Origin: Pseudonocardia sp. DSM 110487 | Lineage (GTDB): Bacteria; Actinomycetota; Actinomycetes; Mycobacteriales; Pseudonocardiaceae | Direction: 5' to 3' | Length of the DNA: 64,000 bases | Assembly (NCBI RefSeq): GCF_019468565.1 | Contig: NZ_CP080521.1 | Location: forward strand, 8,866,001 to 8,930,000 | Shown: piece after piece, positions 32,902-43,188 of the stretch | Layout of the letters: every line of letters starts with the position of its first letter | Position numbering within the stretch: position 1 is the first letter of the stretch | Program-made: the position numbers and the translations under genes | The notes under the pieces: generated by a model | What the model was told of the DNA's origin: nothing | Databases searched by the model: none | What the model saw: only the letters and a program-made list of their open reading frames with translations

Positions 32902-33897
32902 TCACTGCACGACGACCACGGCCTTGCCCCGGGCGTGGCCCTGCTCCACGTGGCGCACGCCCTCGGCCGCGTCGGAAAGGGTGTAGGTCCGGTCGACGAC
33001 CGGGGCGAGCTTGCCGGCCTCGATCAGCGCGGTGACCGCCACCAGGTCGTCGTGGGTCGGCCCCGCAGGTGCGGCCGGGAGGATCACCCGGAGCTGCTGG
33101 CGGACGAACGCGTTGACCACCAGCACCGCCAGCAAGGCGCCCATCGCGCCGAACACCTTGCCGGGCGAGCCACCGCCGTTGGCCACCAACGTCCCTTCCG
33201 GCGTGAGCACCCGGCGCAGCCGCCCGAGCGGCCGGTTGCCCACGTTGTCCAGAACCAGGTCGTAGCGCCCGCGCCGGTCCGGCTCGGTGAAGTCCTCCCG
33301 CGTGTAGTCGACGGCCCGCGCGGCGCCCAGTGATCGCACCAGCTCCACATTGCGGGTGCTGCACACCCCGGTGACCTCCGCGCCCAGCGCGGCAGCGATC
33401 TGCACGGCGAACGTGCCCACCCCGCCGCCTGCGCCGTTGACCAGCACCCGCTGCCCCGACCGGACGCGCCCGACCGTCCTGATGCCGCGCAGGGCGGTGA
33501 CAGCAGCCATCGGCACGGCCGCGGCCTGCTCGAAGGTCAGGTCGGCCGGCTTGGGTACCAGCAGGTCCGGGGTGGTGCGCGCGTACTCGGCGCAGGAGCC
33601 ATGGCAGAAGCCAAGTACCTCGTCGCCGGGGCGCAGACCACGTACGTCCGCGCCGACGGCCTCGACCACGCCGGCTGCGTCGATGCCGAGCACCGGGCAC
33701 TTCGGCCGGGTCAGCCCGACGTCGACGGTCAGGCGCGCGGCGAGCGGGTCGCCGCGCAACATGTGCCAGTCGTAGGGGTTCAACGCGGCAGCGTGCATCC
33801 GGACCATGACGTCGCCGGGGCCGATCCGGGGCGGGTCGACGTCGGCAAGCCGCAGGACGTCCGGCGGACCGAACCGCTCTTGGACGATCGCCTTCAT
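32902..33897 (-). CDS. zinc-independent quinone oxidoreductase/alcohol dehydrogenase (MDR family)
   Basis: 331 residues. GroES-like N domain (MKAIVQERFGPPDVLRLADV, AAALNPYDWHMLRGD) and the nucleotide motif VLVNGAGGGVGTFAVQIAAALGA. The catalytic zinc ligands of classical alcohol dehydrogenases are absent, so it should be an NADPH:quinone or enone reductase. The gene lies downstream of a TetR gene and has a promoter with two palindromic operators, so it is probably induced by the ligand of the TetR protein. Confidence 0.9.
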   Translation of the reverse strand: MKAIVQERFGPPDVLRLADVDPPRIGPGDVMVRMHAAALNPYDWHMLRGDPLAARLTVDVGLTRPKCPVLGIDAAGVVEAVGADVRGLRPGDEVLGFCHGSCAEYARTTPDLLVPKPADLTFEQAAAVPMAAVTALRGIRTVGRVRSGQRVLVNGAGGGVGTFAVQIAAALGAEVTGVCSTRNVELVRSLGAARAVDYTREDFTEPDRRGRYDLVLDNVGNRPLGRLRRVLTPEGTLVANGGGSPGKVFGAMGALLAVLVVNAFVRQQLRVILPAAPAGPTHDDLVAVTALIEAGKLAPVVDRTYTLSDAAEGVRHVEQGHARGKAVVVVQ

Positions 33898-33917
33898 CCG
33901 GTCTCCCCACCCTCGGC

Positions 33918-33974
33918 GGTGTACGGCGTACACCAGCGAGAAGCAGGCTACGGTGTACGCCGTACACCAGTCAA
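33918..33974 (-). promoter_or_regulatory. TetR-controlled promoter with two 17-base palindromic operators
   Basis: GGTGTACGGCGTACACC (33918-33934) and GGTGTACGCCGTACACC (33952-33968) are perfect palindromes differing only at the centre, 34 bases apart centre to centre. On the minus strand TTGACT (33974-33969) and TAGCCT (33950-33945) form -35 and -10 boxes with an 18-base spacer that contains the upstream operator almost exactly. The second operator covers the transcribed leader. Confidence 0.78.
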
Positions 33975-33983
33975 GGCGGATCG

Positions 33984-34685
33984 TCAGGCGGTGTCGTGCA
34001 GCCGCTGGAGACCGTCCAACGTCAGGTCGAGGGCGAACTCGAACTCGAACTGGTCGTCGCAGCCGGAGCCGACGACGGACTCCTCGTCGTGGGCGACCGC
34101 CATGGCCAGCTCGGCGATGTACGGGAAGCGCTCGGCGATCTCCTCGGGCGGCGGCATGTCCGGCTCCGGGGCGCGGTCCGAGCTGTCCTCGAACAGCTCC
34201 TGGGAGAAGCCCAGCAGGCGGCTGCCCATGACGTGCATCGCGTGGTGGGTCAGGTCGATCGAGAACCCGCCTGCCCGGAAGATCCCGATCATCGAGTCCA
34301 GGTACTCCAGCACCACGAGGGTCGGGGTGGCCCGCTCCTTCATCCGCGACTCGATCACCCCCGGCGCCCACGGGTGCCGCAGCAGCATGCGGCGGGCCGA
34401 CAACACCCGCTCACGGATGGCCGACTTCCAGTCGGCCCCGGCGGCGGGCGGGTCGATCTCGCCGACGACGACGTCGATCATGCCGTCCAGCAGCTCGTTC
34501 TTGTTGGCCACGTGCTTGTACAGGGCCATGGGAACGACGCCGAGCGCCTGCGCGATCTTGCGCATGCTGAGCGCGTCGACGCCGCCTTCGTCGGCCAGGG
34601 CGACGGCGGTCTCCAGGACCCGCGTCTTGCTCAAGGGCGTGCGGGGCTGCGCGGCCGCGCCGGCCTGGGTGGTGATCTCGACCAT
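33984..34685 (-). CDS. TetR-family transcriptional regulator
   Basis: 233 residues. The HTH is LADEGGVDALSMRKIAQALGVVPMALYKHVANKNELLDG, followed by the TetR_C (tetracycline-repressor-like) ligand domain. The natural target is the downstream oxidoreductase, 86 bases away, which carries two operators in its promoter. No copy of that palindrome is seen upstream of the tetR gene itself, so it may not be autoregulated. Confidence 0.9.
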   Translation of the reverse strand: MVEITTQAGAAAQPRTPLSKTRVLETAVALADEGGVDALSMRKIAQALGVVPMALYKHVANKNELLDGMIDVVVGEIDPPAAGADWKSAIRERVLSARRMLLRHPWAPGVIESRMKERATPTLVVLEYLDSMIGIFRAGGFSIDLTHHAMHVMGSRLLGFSQELFEDSSDRAPEPDMPPPEEIAERFPYIAELAMAVAHDEESVVGSGCDDQFEFEFALDLTLDGLQRLHDTA

Positions 34686-34770
34686 CCCCTCTCGCGTGTT
34701 CTCCGGCCCAGCGTACGAGCGCCGACCTCGACGACCTCGCGCTCAGCGGTGCGCGACATAGGGTGGCGGC

Positions 34771-35991
34771 ATGGTCCAGCGCCGGCTGCCCCGCCCGTCC
34801 GAACTGCGCCCGCTGCTTCGGCCCGCCCCGTTCGTACGGGACGCGGACGCGCGGCGGTTGCGGCGTGCGGCCAGCATCGCGGACCTGCGGACGATCGCGC
34901 GCAGGCGCACGCCCCGCGCAGTGTTCGACTACGTCGACGGCGCAGCCGACGGGGAGCTGTCGCTGCACCGCGCGCGGCGCGCCTTCGCCCGCGTCGAGTT
35001 CACCCCGAGCGTCCTGCGCGACGTCTCCGAGGTGGACACCGGACGGGAGATCCTCGGGCGCAGGGCGAGCCTGCCGTTCGCGTTCGCCCCCACCGGCTTC
35101 ACCCGGATGATGCACCACACCGGTGAGCCCGCCGTGGCGTCCGTTGCCCAGCGGTTCGACATCCCGTACACGCTCTCCACGATGGGCACCACCACCATCG
35201 AGGACGTCGCGGTGGCGGCACCCCAGGCGCGCAGGTGGTTCCAGCTCTACCTGTGGCGCGACCGCGCCCCCGCCAAGGACCTCGTGCAACGCGCGGCAGC
35301 GGCCGGTTACGACACCCTGATGCTCACCGTCGACACCCCGGTCGGCGGGGCCCGGCTGCGCGACGTCCGGAACGGGCTCACGATCCCGCCCGCGCTGTCG
35401 CTGCGCACGTTCCTGGACGGCGCCCGCCACCCCCACTGGTGGTTCAACCTGCTCACCACCGAGCCGCTGAACTTCGCCAGCCTCGACGCCACCTACGGCT
35501 CCGTCGAGGAGATGATCAACCGGGTCTTCGACCCCGCGCTCACCATGGACGACGTCGCGTGGCTACGCGACACGTGGCCGGGCAAGCTCGTGATCAAGGG
35601 CATCCAGAGCGTCGACGACGCCGTGCGCGTCGTCGACGCCGGGGCCGACGCCGTGCTGCTGTCCAACCACGGCGGCCGCCAGCTCGACCGCGCCCCCGTA
35701 CCCCTGGATCTGGTCGAACCCACCGTCCAGGCCGTCGGCGACCGCGCCGAGATCCTCATCGACACCGGCGTCACACACGGCGCCGACATCCTCGCGGCCG
35801 TCGCGCTCGGGGCCCGTGCCGCCCTGATCGGACGTGCGTACCTCTACGGGCTGATGGCGGGCGGACGGCTCGGCGTCGAGAAGGCCGTCACGATCCTGGC
35901 GGCCGAGATCGTGCGCACCCTGCAGCTGATCGGGGTCAACAGCGTCGACGAGCTGCGCCCGTCACACGTACGGCTACGCCCTAACGAGTGA
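34771..35991 (+). CDS. FMN-dependent alpha-hydroxyacid dehydrogenase (LldD/glycolate-oxidase family)
   Basis: 406 residues. The FMN TIM barrel shows VFDYVDGAADGE, PFAFAPTGFTRMMHH, the substrate segment and the active base in LLSNHGGRQLDRAPVP, and the phosphate-binding region ILIDTGVTHGADILAAVALGA in place of the more usual DGGVRRGTD. It would oxidise L-lactate or a related 2-hydroxyacid to a 2-oxoacid. A TAGGGT box exactly 6 bases upstream of the ATG suggests a leaderless transcript. It is separate from the lutABC system 19 kb away. Confidence 0.9.
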   Translation: MVQRRLPRPSELRPLLRPAPFVRDADARRLRRAASIADLRTIARRRTPRAVFDYVDGAADGELSLHRARRAFARVEFTPSVLRDVSEVDTGREILGRRASLPFAFAPTGFTRMMHHTGEPAVASVAQRFDIPYTLSTMGTTTIEDVAVAAPQARRWFQLYLWRDRAPAKDLVQRAAAAGYDTLMLTVDTPVGGARLRDVRNGLTIPPALSLRTFLDGARHPHWWFNLLTTEPLNFASLDATYGSVEEMINRVFDPALTMDDVAWLRDTWPGKLVIKGIQSVDDAVRVVDAGADAVLLSNHGGRQLDRAPVPLDLVEPTVQAVGDRAEILIDTGVTHGADILAAVALGARAALIGRAYLYGLMAGGRLGVEKAVTILAAEIVRTLQLIGVNSVDELRPSHVRLRPNE

Positions 35992-36032
35992 GACATGCTG
36001 CAGGGGCGCCGTAGCAGGGCCATGGTGCAGGA

Positions 36033-36242
36033 ATGGGTTTCATGGACAAGGCCAAGGAACTGCTGAACCAGCACGACGACAAGGTCGACCAGGGCCTGGA
36101 CAAAGCAGGCGAAGCGGCGAAGGAGCGTTTCGCGGGCCACGACGAGCAGATCGACCAGGGCGTCGACAAGCTGCAGGAGATGACGGGCGCGGGTGACACC
36201 GCCGAGGCCCCCCGCGAGGAGCCTCCGCCCCCGCCGCAGTGA
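36033..36242 (+). CDS. small Rv0909-like protein (putative antitoxin family)
   Basis: 69 residues, helix-rich: GFMDKAKELLNQHDDKVDQG then LDKAGEAAKERF. The pattern is that of the Rv0909 group, annotated as putative antitoxins because Rv0909 is paired with Rv0910. The tail is proline- and acid-rich. No SRPBCC toxin partner is adjacent, so toxin-antitoxin function is unlikely here; a stress-response role (CsbD-like) is equally possible. Confidence 0.65.
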   Translation: MGFMDKAKELLNQHDDKVDQGLDKAGEAAKERFAGHDEQIDQGVDKLQEMTGAGDTAEAPREEPPPPPQ

Positions 36243-36295
36243 CCCACCGCTGATCAGGCCGTTTGGGGCCGGGCCACTCCGGTGACCCCTCTCGC

Positions 36296-36478
36296 ATGGG
36301 AGACGAGCGCGAGGAACGGTCCGGCCCCGGACAGGAAGGCCTCCTCGAGAACATCCTGCGCGACGCCACGACCACGGGCGCCGAGGGCGAATCGCGCCCA
36401 CCGGACCAGCCGCAGGCGGCGGCCGCCATGCCCCGCAGTACCGCCGAACCGGACGAGGACGAGGACTCACGCCGGTAG
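36296..36478 (+). CDS. small acidic, disordered protein of unknown function
   Basis: 60 residues from the ATG at 36296. Rich in Glu, Asp, Gly and Pro, with no hydrophobic core. The ribosome site is weak. It overlaps the 3' end of the convergent HAD gene by 12 bases. The assignment as a gene rests on its same-strand position after the Rv0909-like gene and non-shadow composition. Confidence 0.4.
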   Translation: MGDEREERSGPGQEGLLENILRDATTTGAEGESRPPDQPQAAAAMPRSTAEPDEDEDSRR

Positions 36479-36844
36479 GTCGAACAGGGCCTCCACCTCG
36501 GCGATCGTGACCGCTTCGTCGTGATGGTGCACCACCACCGCGCCCGCAGCGCGGGCGCCCCGCACGTTGCCCACGTGGTCGTCGACCACGACGCAGCCGT
36601 CGACCGCCACACCGAGCCGCGCGGCCACCCTCCGGTACAGCTCCGGATCCGGCTTGCGGACCCCCAGCGCGGCCCCCAGCACCACCATGTCGAACGCATC
36701 GGCACAGGTGTCGGGCACGGCGTCCGCGTCGGTCACGAGCGCGGACGACACCCCCGCTGAACGCACGCGGTGGACCAGCTCCAGCAACCGCGGCCCGTCG
36801 GTGAGCACCCCCGCGTAGTCCATCACCAGCGCCTGCAGTGCCAT
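36467..36844 (-). CDS. HAD-family hydrolase, capless
   Basis: 125 residues. Motif I reads MDYAGVLTDG, which has the nucleophile Asp but Ala in place of the second Asp. Motif II threonine lies in ALVTDAD, the motif III lysine in VRKPDPELYRR and motif IV is VVVDDHVGNVRGA. The cap domain is almost absent, so the enzyme is shorter than usual HAD phosphatases (about 200). DYGGVLT-type HADs are common in actinobacteria; the substrate is unknown. Its lack of motif I Asp+2 may weaken phosphatase activity. Confidence 0.75.
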   Translation of the reverse strand: MALQALVMDYAGVLTDGPRLLELVHRVRSAGVSSALVTDADAVPDTCADAFDMVVLGAALGVRKPDPELYRRVAARLGVAVDGCVVVDDHVGNVRGARAAGAVVVHHHDEAVTIAEVEALFDLPA

Positions 36845-37325
36845 GTTCGCAAGCTAGTGCTGTGACCACATTCGTTCGTGGGCCTGGTCGGGCGGGGTGG
36901 TTTTGGGGCCTTCGGTGGCGCCGCGCCCTCTTCAGGCCGAGGCCACAGGGCCTCCGGTGGCGCCGCGCAGTGTGCGGGGTCGCCCCTCACGACTCAAGGG
37001 CGCTGCGCGTCGCTTCGCGATCGCTGCGCGACCCTTGATTCGCGAGCCTCTGCGACCCCTGGGGCATGCAGCGCGGGCAGGCCAGGGGCCTGCCCCTCAG
37101 GGCGCGCGGCGCCACCGGAGGCGGTTCTGGCGCGCATGATCGAGGCTTCGGCGCGGAAACGGGCGCAAACAACCCGGGAACGCGCCGAACTGCTGATCAA
37201 GCCGGCATTCCGGAGTCAAATGCGGCGATCAAGGTGAAATGGTCGCTAGATGATCTCCGACCGCCACCATCAGCCCTTGATCGCTGCGCTGACCTGCCGG
37301 TATCCGATGCAGACGGTCGTTGTCG
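36845..37325. repeat. 481-base gene-free region rich in repeats and palindromes
   Basis: No gene is supported here. GCCTCCGGTGGCGCCGCGC occurs at 36950-36968 and as an exact inverted copy at 37104-37122; a close direct copy lies at 36909-36927. Between them are a long imperfect stem-loop bounded by TCAAGGG/CCCTTGA (36994-37038) and a perfect hairpin GGGCAGGCC-AGG-GGCCTGCCC (37075-37095). The right part (37130-37325) is less structured, with TTGATCGCTGCGC echoing the left hairpin. It looks like a dispersed intergenic repeat cluster. Confidence 0.55.
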
Positions 37326-37763
37326 CTACGGCGCTTCGCGCTCGATCGCGTCCAGCAGGTCGAGCAGGTGCACGCGGATCAGTTCGGCCTGGTCGGAGGG
37401 CGGGGCGGGCAGCCCGGCGACGGCGGCCGCGACGCCCGTCGCGGCCGCGGCGTACCGCTCCCGTCCCCGTGGAGTGATCGAGATCCGGACGACCCTGCGG
37501 TCGGTCTCGTCTCGCACGCGGGTGAGTGCTCCCGCTCCTTCGAGCGCGTCGATGACCGGGGTGAGCGTGGCCGGCGCGAGCCGTAGGTGGCCGGCAAGGT
37601 CGCGGTGGGACACCTCGTCGAGCGCAACGAGCGCGCCGAGCACGTCCAGCGCCGTGGCGCTCAGCCCGTAGGAGTCGGCGACCCTGCGGGTGAACCGCTG
37701 CAAGGCGAGGCCGGCGCGTACGAGCAGCCGGTCGAGCGGCTCGGTCGCGGGGCCGGGATCCAC
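37326..37763 (-). CDS. MarR-family transcriptional regulator
   Basis: 145 residues from the GTG at 37763. The winged helix reads LDVLGALVALDEVSHRDLAGHLRLAPATLTPVIDALEGAGAL, with the wing RVRDETDRRVVRISITPRGRE. A TACCGT box stands exactly 6 bases upstream of the GTG (leaderless). The longer frame upstream to 37919 has unlikely composition. The target is not evident; the nearest divergent gene is the Rv3235-like one. Confidence 0.87.
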   Translation of the reverse strand: MDPGPATEPLDRLLVRAGLALQRFTRRVADSYGLSATALDVLGALVALDEVSHRDLAGHLRLAPATLTPVIDALEGAGALTRVRDETDRRVVRISITPRGRERYAAAATGVAAAVAGLPAPPSDQAELIRVHLLDLLDAIEREAP

Positions 37764-37863
37764 GCGCCGACGGTACGACGGCAACGCTGCGCGCGCGTAC
37801 GGTACGGCTGCGAAGCAACTCGTTCGGCCCCCGGGGACAGCGGTGGGTCGCGACGATCGCGCC

Positions 37864-38349
37864 GTGACGATCGCCCCGCCCGACCCGGCCGCCGATCCGG
37901 CCCGGCCCCGCCTACGCACCGTCCACTACGAGCCGGGGCCGCGGGAGGCCCCGGCACGAGTGGCGCCGTCCCCTCCACCGCGACACGAGCACCCGTCGAG
38001 CGCGGCGCGCGAGTTCGTGGATGCGCACCACGGCGCCACCCGGATCCTGCGCCTCGCGCTCGAGGTGCTCGCCGGCAGGCGCTCGCACATCCAGCTCGCG
38101 CCGCACTTCGCCCCCGAGCCGCTGCGCTACTGGCGGGCGCTCCTCGGGCAGCGCCTCTCCAGGACGCCGGTCCGGCGGGGCCGGATGCACCTGTGCATGC
38201 CCCGTTCGGGGGTCGCCGAGATCGCCGTGCCGTGCGAGATCGACGGTGCGGTGCGCGCACTCGCCGCCCGCTTCGAGCGCACCGACGGCCACTGGCAATG
38301 CACCGCGGTGCGGCTGCTCCGCGGTGGCACCCTGCCACGCCCGTCCTGA
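37864..38349 (+). CDS. conserved actinobacterial protein (Rv3235/DUF6459-like)
   Basis: 161 residues from the GTG at 37864. A proline- and arginine-rich N terminus, then a conserved C-terminal domain with LALEVLAGRRSHIQLAPHFA, MHLCMPRSGVAEIAVPCEI and RFERTDGHWQCTAVRLL. The position between the wax synthase region and secA matches Rv3235 as I recall it. The domain may bind the SecA/ribosome machinery but nothing shows this directly. Convergent with secA, 20 bases apart. Confidence 0.8.
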   Translation: MTIAPPDPAADPARPRLRTVHYEPGPREAPARVAPSPPPRHEHPSSAAREFVDAHHGATRILRLALEVLAGRRSHIQLAPHFAPEPLRYWRALLGQRLSRTPVRRGRMHLCMPRSGVAEIAVPCEIDGAVRALAARFERTDGHWQCTAVRLLRGGTLPRPS

Positions 38350-38369
38350 TCGAGACTGACGGTCGACGG

Positions 38370-41360
<2,991 letters not shown>

Positions 41361-41444
41361 GGATCGACCTCATTCGACTTCGCGGTTCATGTGGCAGCCC
41401 CGACCAGGGTAGCGAAGCGGCGGGCCGCCACCGGAACAACGCCG

Positions 41445-41485
41445 GAGGGGCGGCTCGCGTTCCTCCCGGATGCGAGCCGCCCCTC
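41445..41485 (-). terminator. strong hairpin between hpf and secA
   Basis: GAGGGGCGGCTCGC (41445-41458) and its exact complement (41472-41485) form a 14-base stem with a 13-base loop, beginning 23 bases past the hpf stop. No long T-run follows. Confidence 0.8.
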
Positions 41486-41508
41486 TCGAGCGAGCAGGTG
41501 ACCCTCTG

Positions 41509-42162
41509 CTACTGCTCCAGGCGGATCATGCCGTAGTCGTAGCCCTTGCGCCGGTAGACGACGCACGGCTGGCCGCTGTCGGCATCGGAGAACAGGTAGA
41601 AGTCGTGCCCGACGAGCTCCATCCGCGACAGCGCGTCGTCGACGCTCATCGGCTTGGCCGGGTGCACCTTCTCCCGGACGATGCGGCCCGGGACGGCGTC
41701 GGCCATGTCCTCGTCGTGGACGCGCGGACCGGGTATGTCGATGGTGTCGTCGGCGCGGATGTCGGCCTCGTCGTCCATGCCGTCGTCGCCTGCGACGCTC
41801 ACGTCGTCGAGCACGGCGGTGGCCGAGCCGCGGCCGGCCATCACGCGCGTGCGCTTGCCCGTGACCCGGCGACGGTCGTGCGATCGACGCAGTCGTGCCT
41901 CGAGCTTGGCGATGGCGCCGTCCAGTGCGGCGTAGAAGTCCTGCGCGCAGGCCTCCGCTCTTGCGGCGGGCCCGCACCCCCTGCCGGTGATCTCGACGCG
42001 CTGGCAGTTCTTGAGCTGGCGGCGGTTGCGCTCGTGGAAGAGCTCGACCTCCATGCCCACGATCTTGTGGTCATACCGCTCAAGTCGACCGATCTTCTCG
42101 GCCACGTGGACCCGAAAATGGTCTGGGACCTCGACATTTCGGCCGGTGACAACGATCTCCAC
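41509..42162 (-). CDS. hpf: long-form ribosome hibernation promoting factor
   Basis: 217 residues from the GTG at 42162 (GAGGGA ribosome site). N-terminal S30AE domain VVTGRNVEVPDHFRVHVAEKIGRLERYD; a variable acidic linker; C-terminal dimerisation domain RIVREKVHPAKPMSVDDALS to HDFYLFSDADSGQPCVVYRR. It pairs ribosomes into inactive 100S dimers in starvation or hypoxia. Upstream starts at 42186 or 42330 would add residues through a hairpin-rich leader. It is followed by secA, as in M. tuberculosis Rv3241c-Rv3240c. Confidence 0.94.
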   Translation of the reverse strand: MEIVVTGRNVEVPDHFRVHVAEKIGRLERYDHKIVGMEVELFHERNRRQLKNCQRVEITGRGCGPAARAEACAQDFYAALDGAIAKLEARLRRSHDRRRVTGKRTRVMAGRGSATAVLDDVSVAGDDGMDDEADIRADDTIDIPGPRVHDEDMADAVPGRIVREKVHPAKPMSVDDALSRMELVGHDFYLFSDADSGQPCVVYRRKGYDYGMIRLEQ

Positions 42163-42217
42163 GCAGACTTCCCTCGCTCTCAGCATCGCTTGGGCGTCGG
42201 GTTGACGTTTGCTGGGT

Positions 42218-42244
42218 CGCCGGGGGGAGTGCCCACCCCCGGCG
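42218..42244 (-). promoter_or_regulatory. hairpin in the hpf leader
   Basis: CGCCGGGGG (42218-42226), 9-base spacer, CCCCCGGCG (42236-42244), a perfect dyad 56 bases upstream of the hpf start. Its place suggests an operator or an attenuating leader structure. Confidence 0.4.
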
Positions 42245-42411
42245 CTCGATCGGATCCTCCTGATGGGTGCCTCGGTGGGATGCCGAGCACGGTAACGCGC
42301 ATCACGGTTCGACAACAGCCCCCTGAACATTCTGTGCCCGAGCCGAGTGGATCCACGGCTCGAGAGGTTCCGTGACCTGGGTCGCAGCGGTACGATTGGC
42401 CACCTTCATGA

Positions 42412-43068
42412 TCAAGTTCTTCGCCCAGCGCCGGTGGCGTCGCAGAGCACGATCGCCGCCTGCACCTCCGCGCCGGCTCCGGCGAGCGCGGCGGCGCAGG
42501 TCTGCAGCGTGGCCCCCGTCGTCACGACGTCGTCGACCAGCAGCACCGTGCCGCGCGAGGGCATCGCGGTGAGCCGTACGCGTACGCGGCCCGCCAGGTT
42601 GGCGGCGCGCTGCTCGGCGTCGAGCCCCACCGAGTCGCGCACGTGGCGGGCCAGCCGCAGCGCCCGTGCGATCCGCACCTCGGGCCGCCGGGCCGCAACC
42701 GCACGGCACAGGCGCGCGACGTGGTCGCCGCCACGCGCCCGCGCGGCCGCCGGGCGCGATGGAGCGGGCACGAGCCACACGGGCGCCGGCCCGACCGCGT
42801 CGTCGAGCGCCGCCGCGAGCACCGCGCCGAGCGGCGCAGCGAGGTCCCGCCTCCCGCGTTCCTTGTAGCGCAGCAGCGCCGAACGCAGCGGCCCCGTGTA
42901 CCGCCCGACGGCGAGCACGTCCGGCCCGCCCGGCAGGTGCGGCCGCGTGGGCGGGCCGACCTCCGCGCGGCACCGCGGGCACCACGGGTGCTCGGGCGCC
43001 CCGCACCCCGCGCAGTCGCCGGGCAGCACGAGATCGATGAGTGCCGCCCCGATCCCCCGCACGCCCAC
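42412..43068 (-). CDS. ComF-family phosphoribosyltransferase
   Basis: About 218 residues. N-terminal zinc finger with CAGC and CPRC (DCAGCGAPEHPWCPRC), then the PRPP-binding loop VLLVDDVVTTGATL and the helix YKERGRRDLAAPLGAVLA. ComF proteins act in DNA uptake or nucleotide salvage; in actinobacteria the role is open. I chose the GTG at 43068; a GTG at 43128 would add 20 Gly-rich residues. The order hpf-comF matches M. tuberculosis Rv3241c-Rv3242c. Confidence 0.85.
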   Translation of the reverse strand: MGVRGIGAALIDLVLPGDCAGCGAPEHPWCPRCRAEVGPPTRPHLPGGPDVLAVGRYTGPLRSALLRYKERGRRDLAAPLGAVLAAALDDAVGPAPVWLVPAPSRPAAARARGGDHVARLCRAVAARRPEVRIARALRLARHVRDSVGLDAEQRAANLAGRVRVRLTAMPSRGTVLLVDDVVTTGATLQTCAAALAGAGAEVQAAIVLCDATGAGRRT

Positions 43069-43188
43069 GGGACCAGCTTCCCCCGCACCCCCGCCACCCG
43101 GCCCCGCCCGCACCCGAGTTGTCCACAACCGCGGGCGGGGCGAAGCCCTATCTCCGCAAGTCGCGGTCTGGATGTGCGCGAGTCGCGG

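Noticed and set aside
36033..36478. Toxin-antitoxin pair from the Rv0909-like gene and its neighbour
   Set aside because: The neighbour is a disordered acidic peptide with no toxin fold, and there is no SRPBCC partner as in Rv0909-Rv0910.
37204..37225. GGAAT-N16-GTT on the minus strand, considered as a SigH promoter
   Set aside because: The spacer is 2 to 3 bases too short and no gene lies downstream in that direction at a sensible distance.
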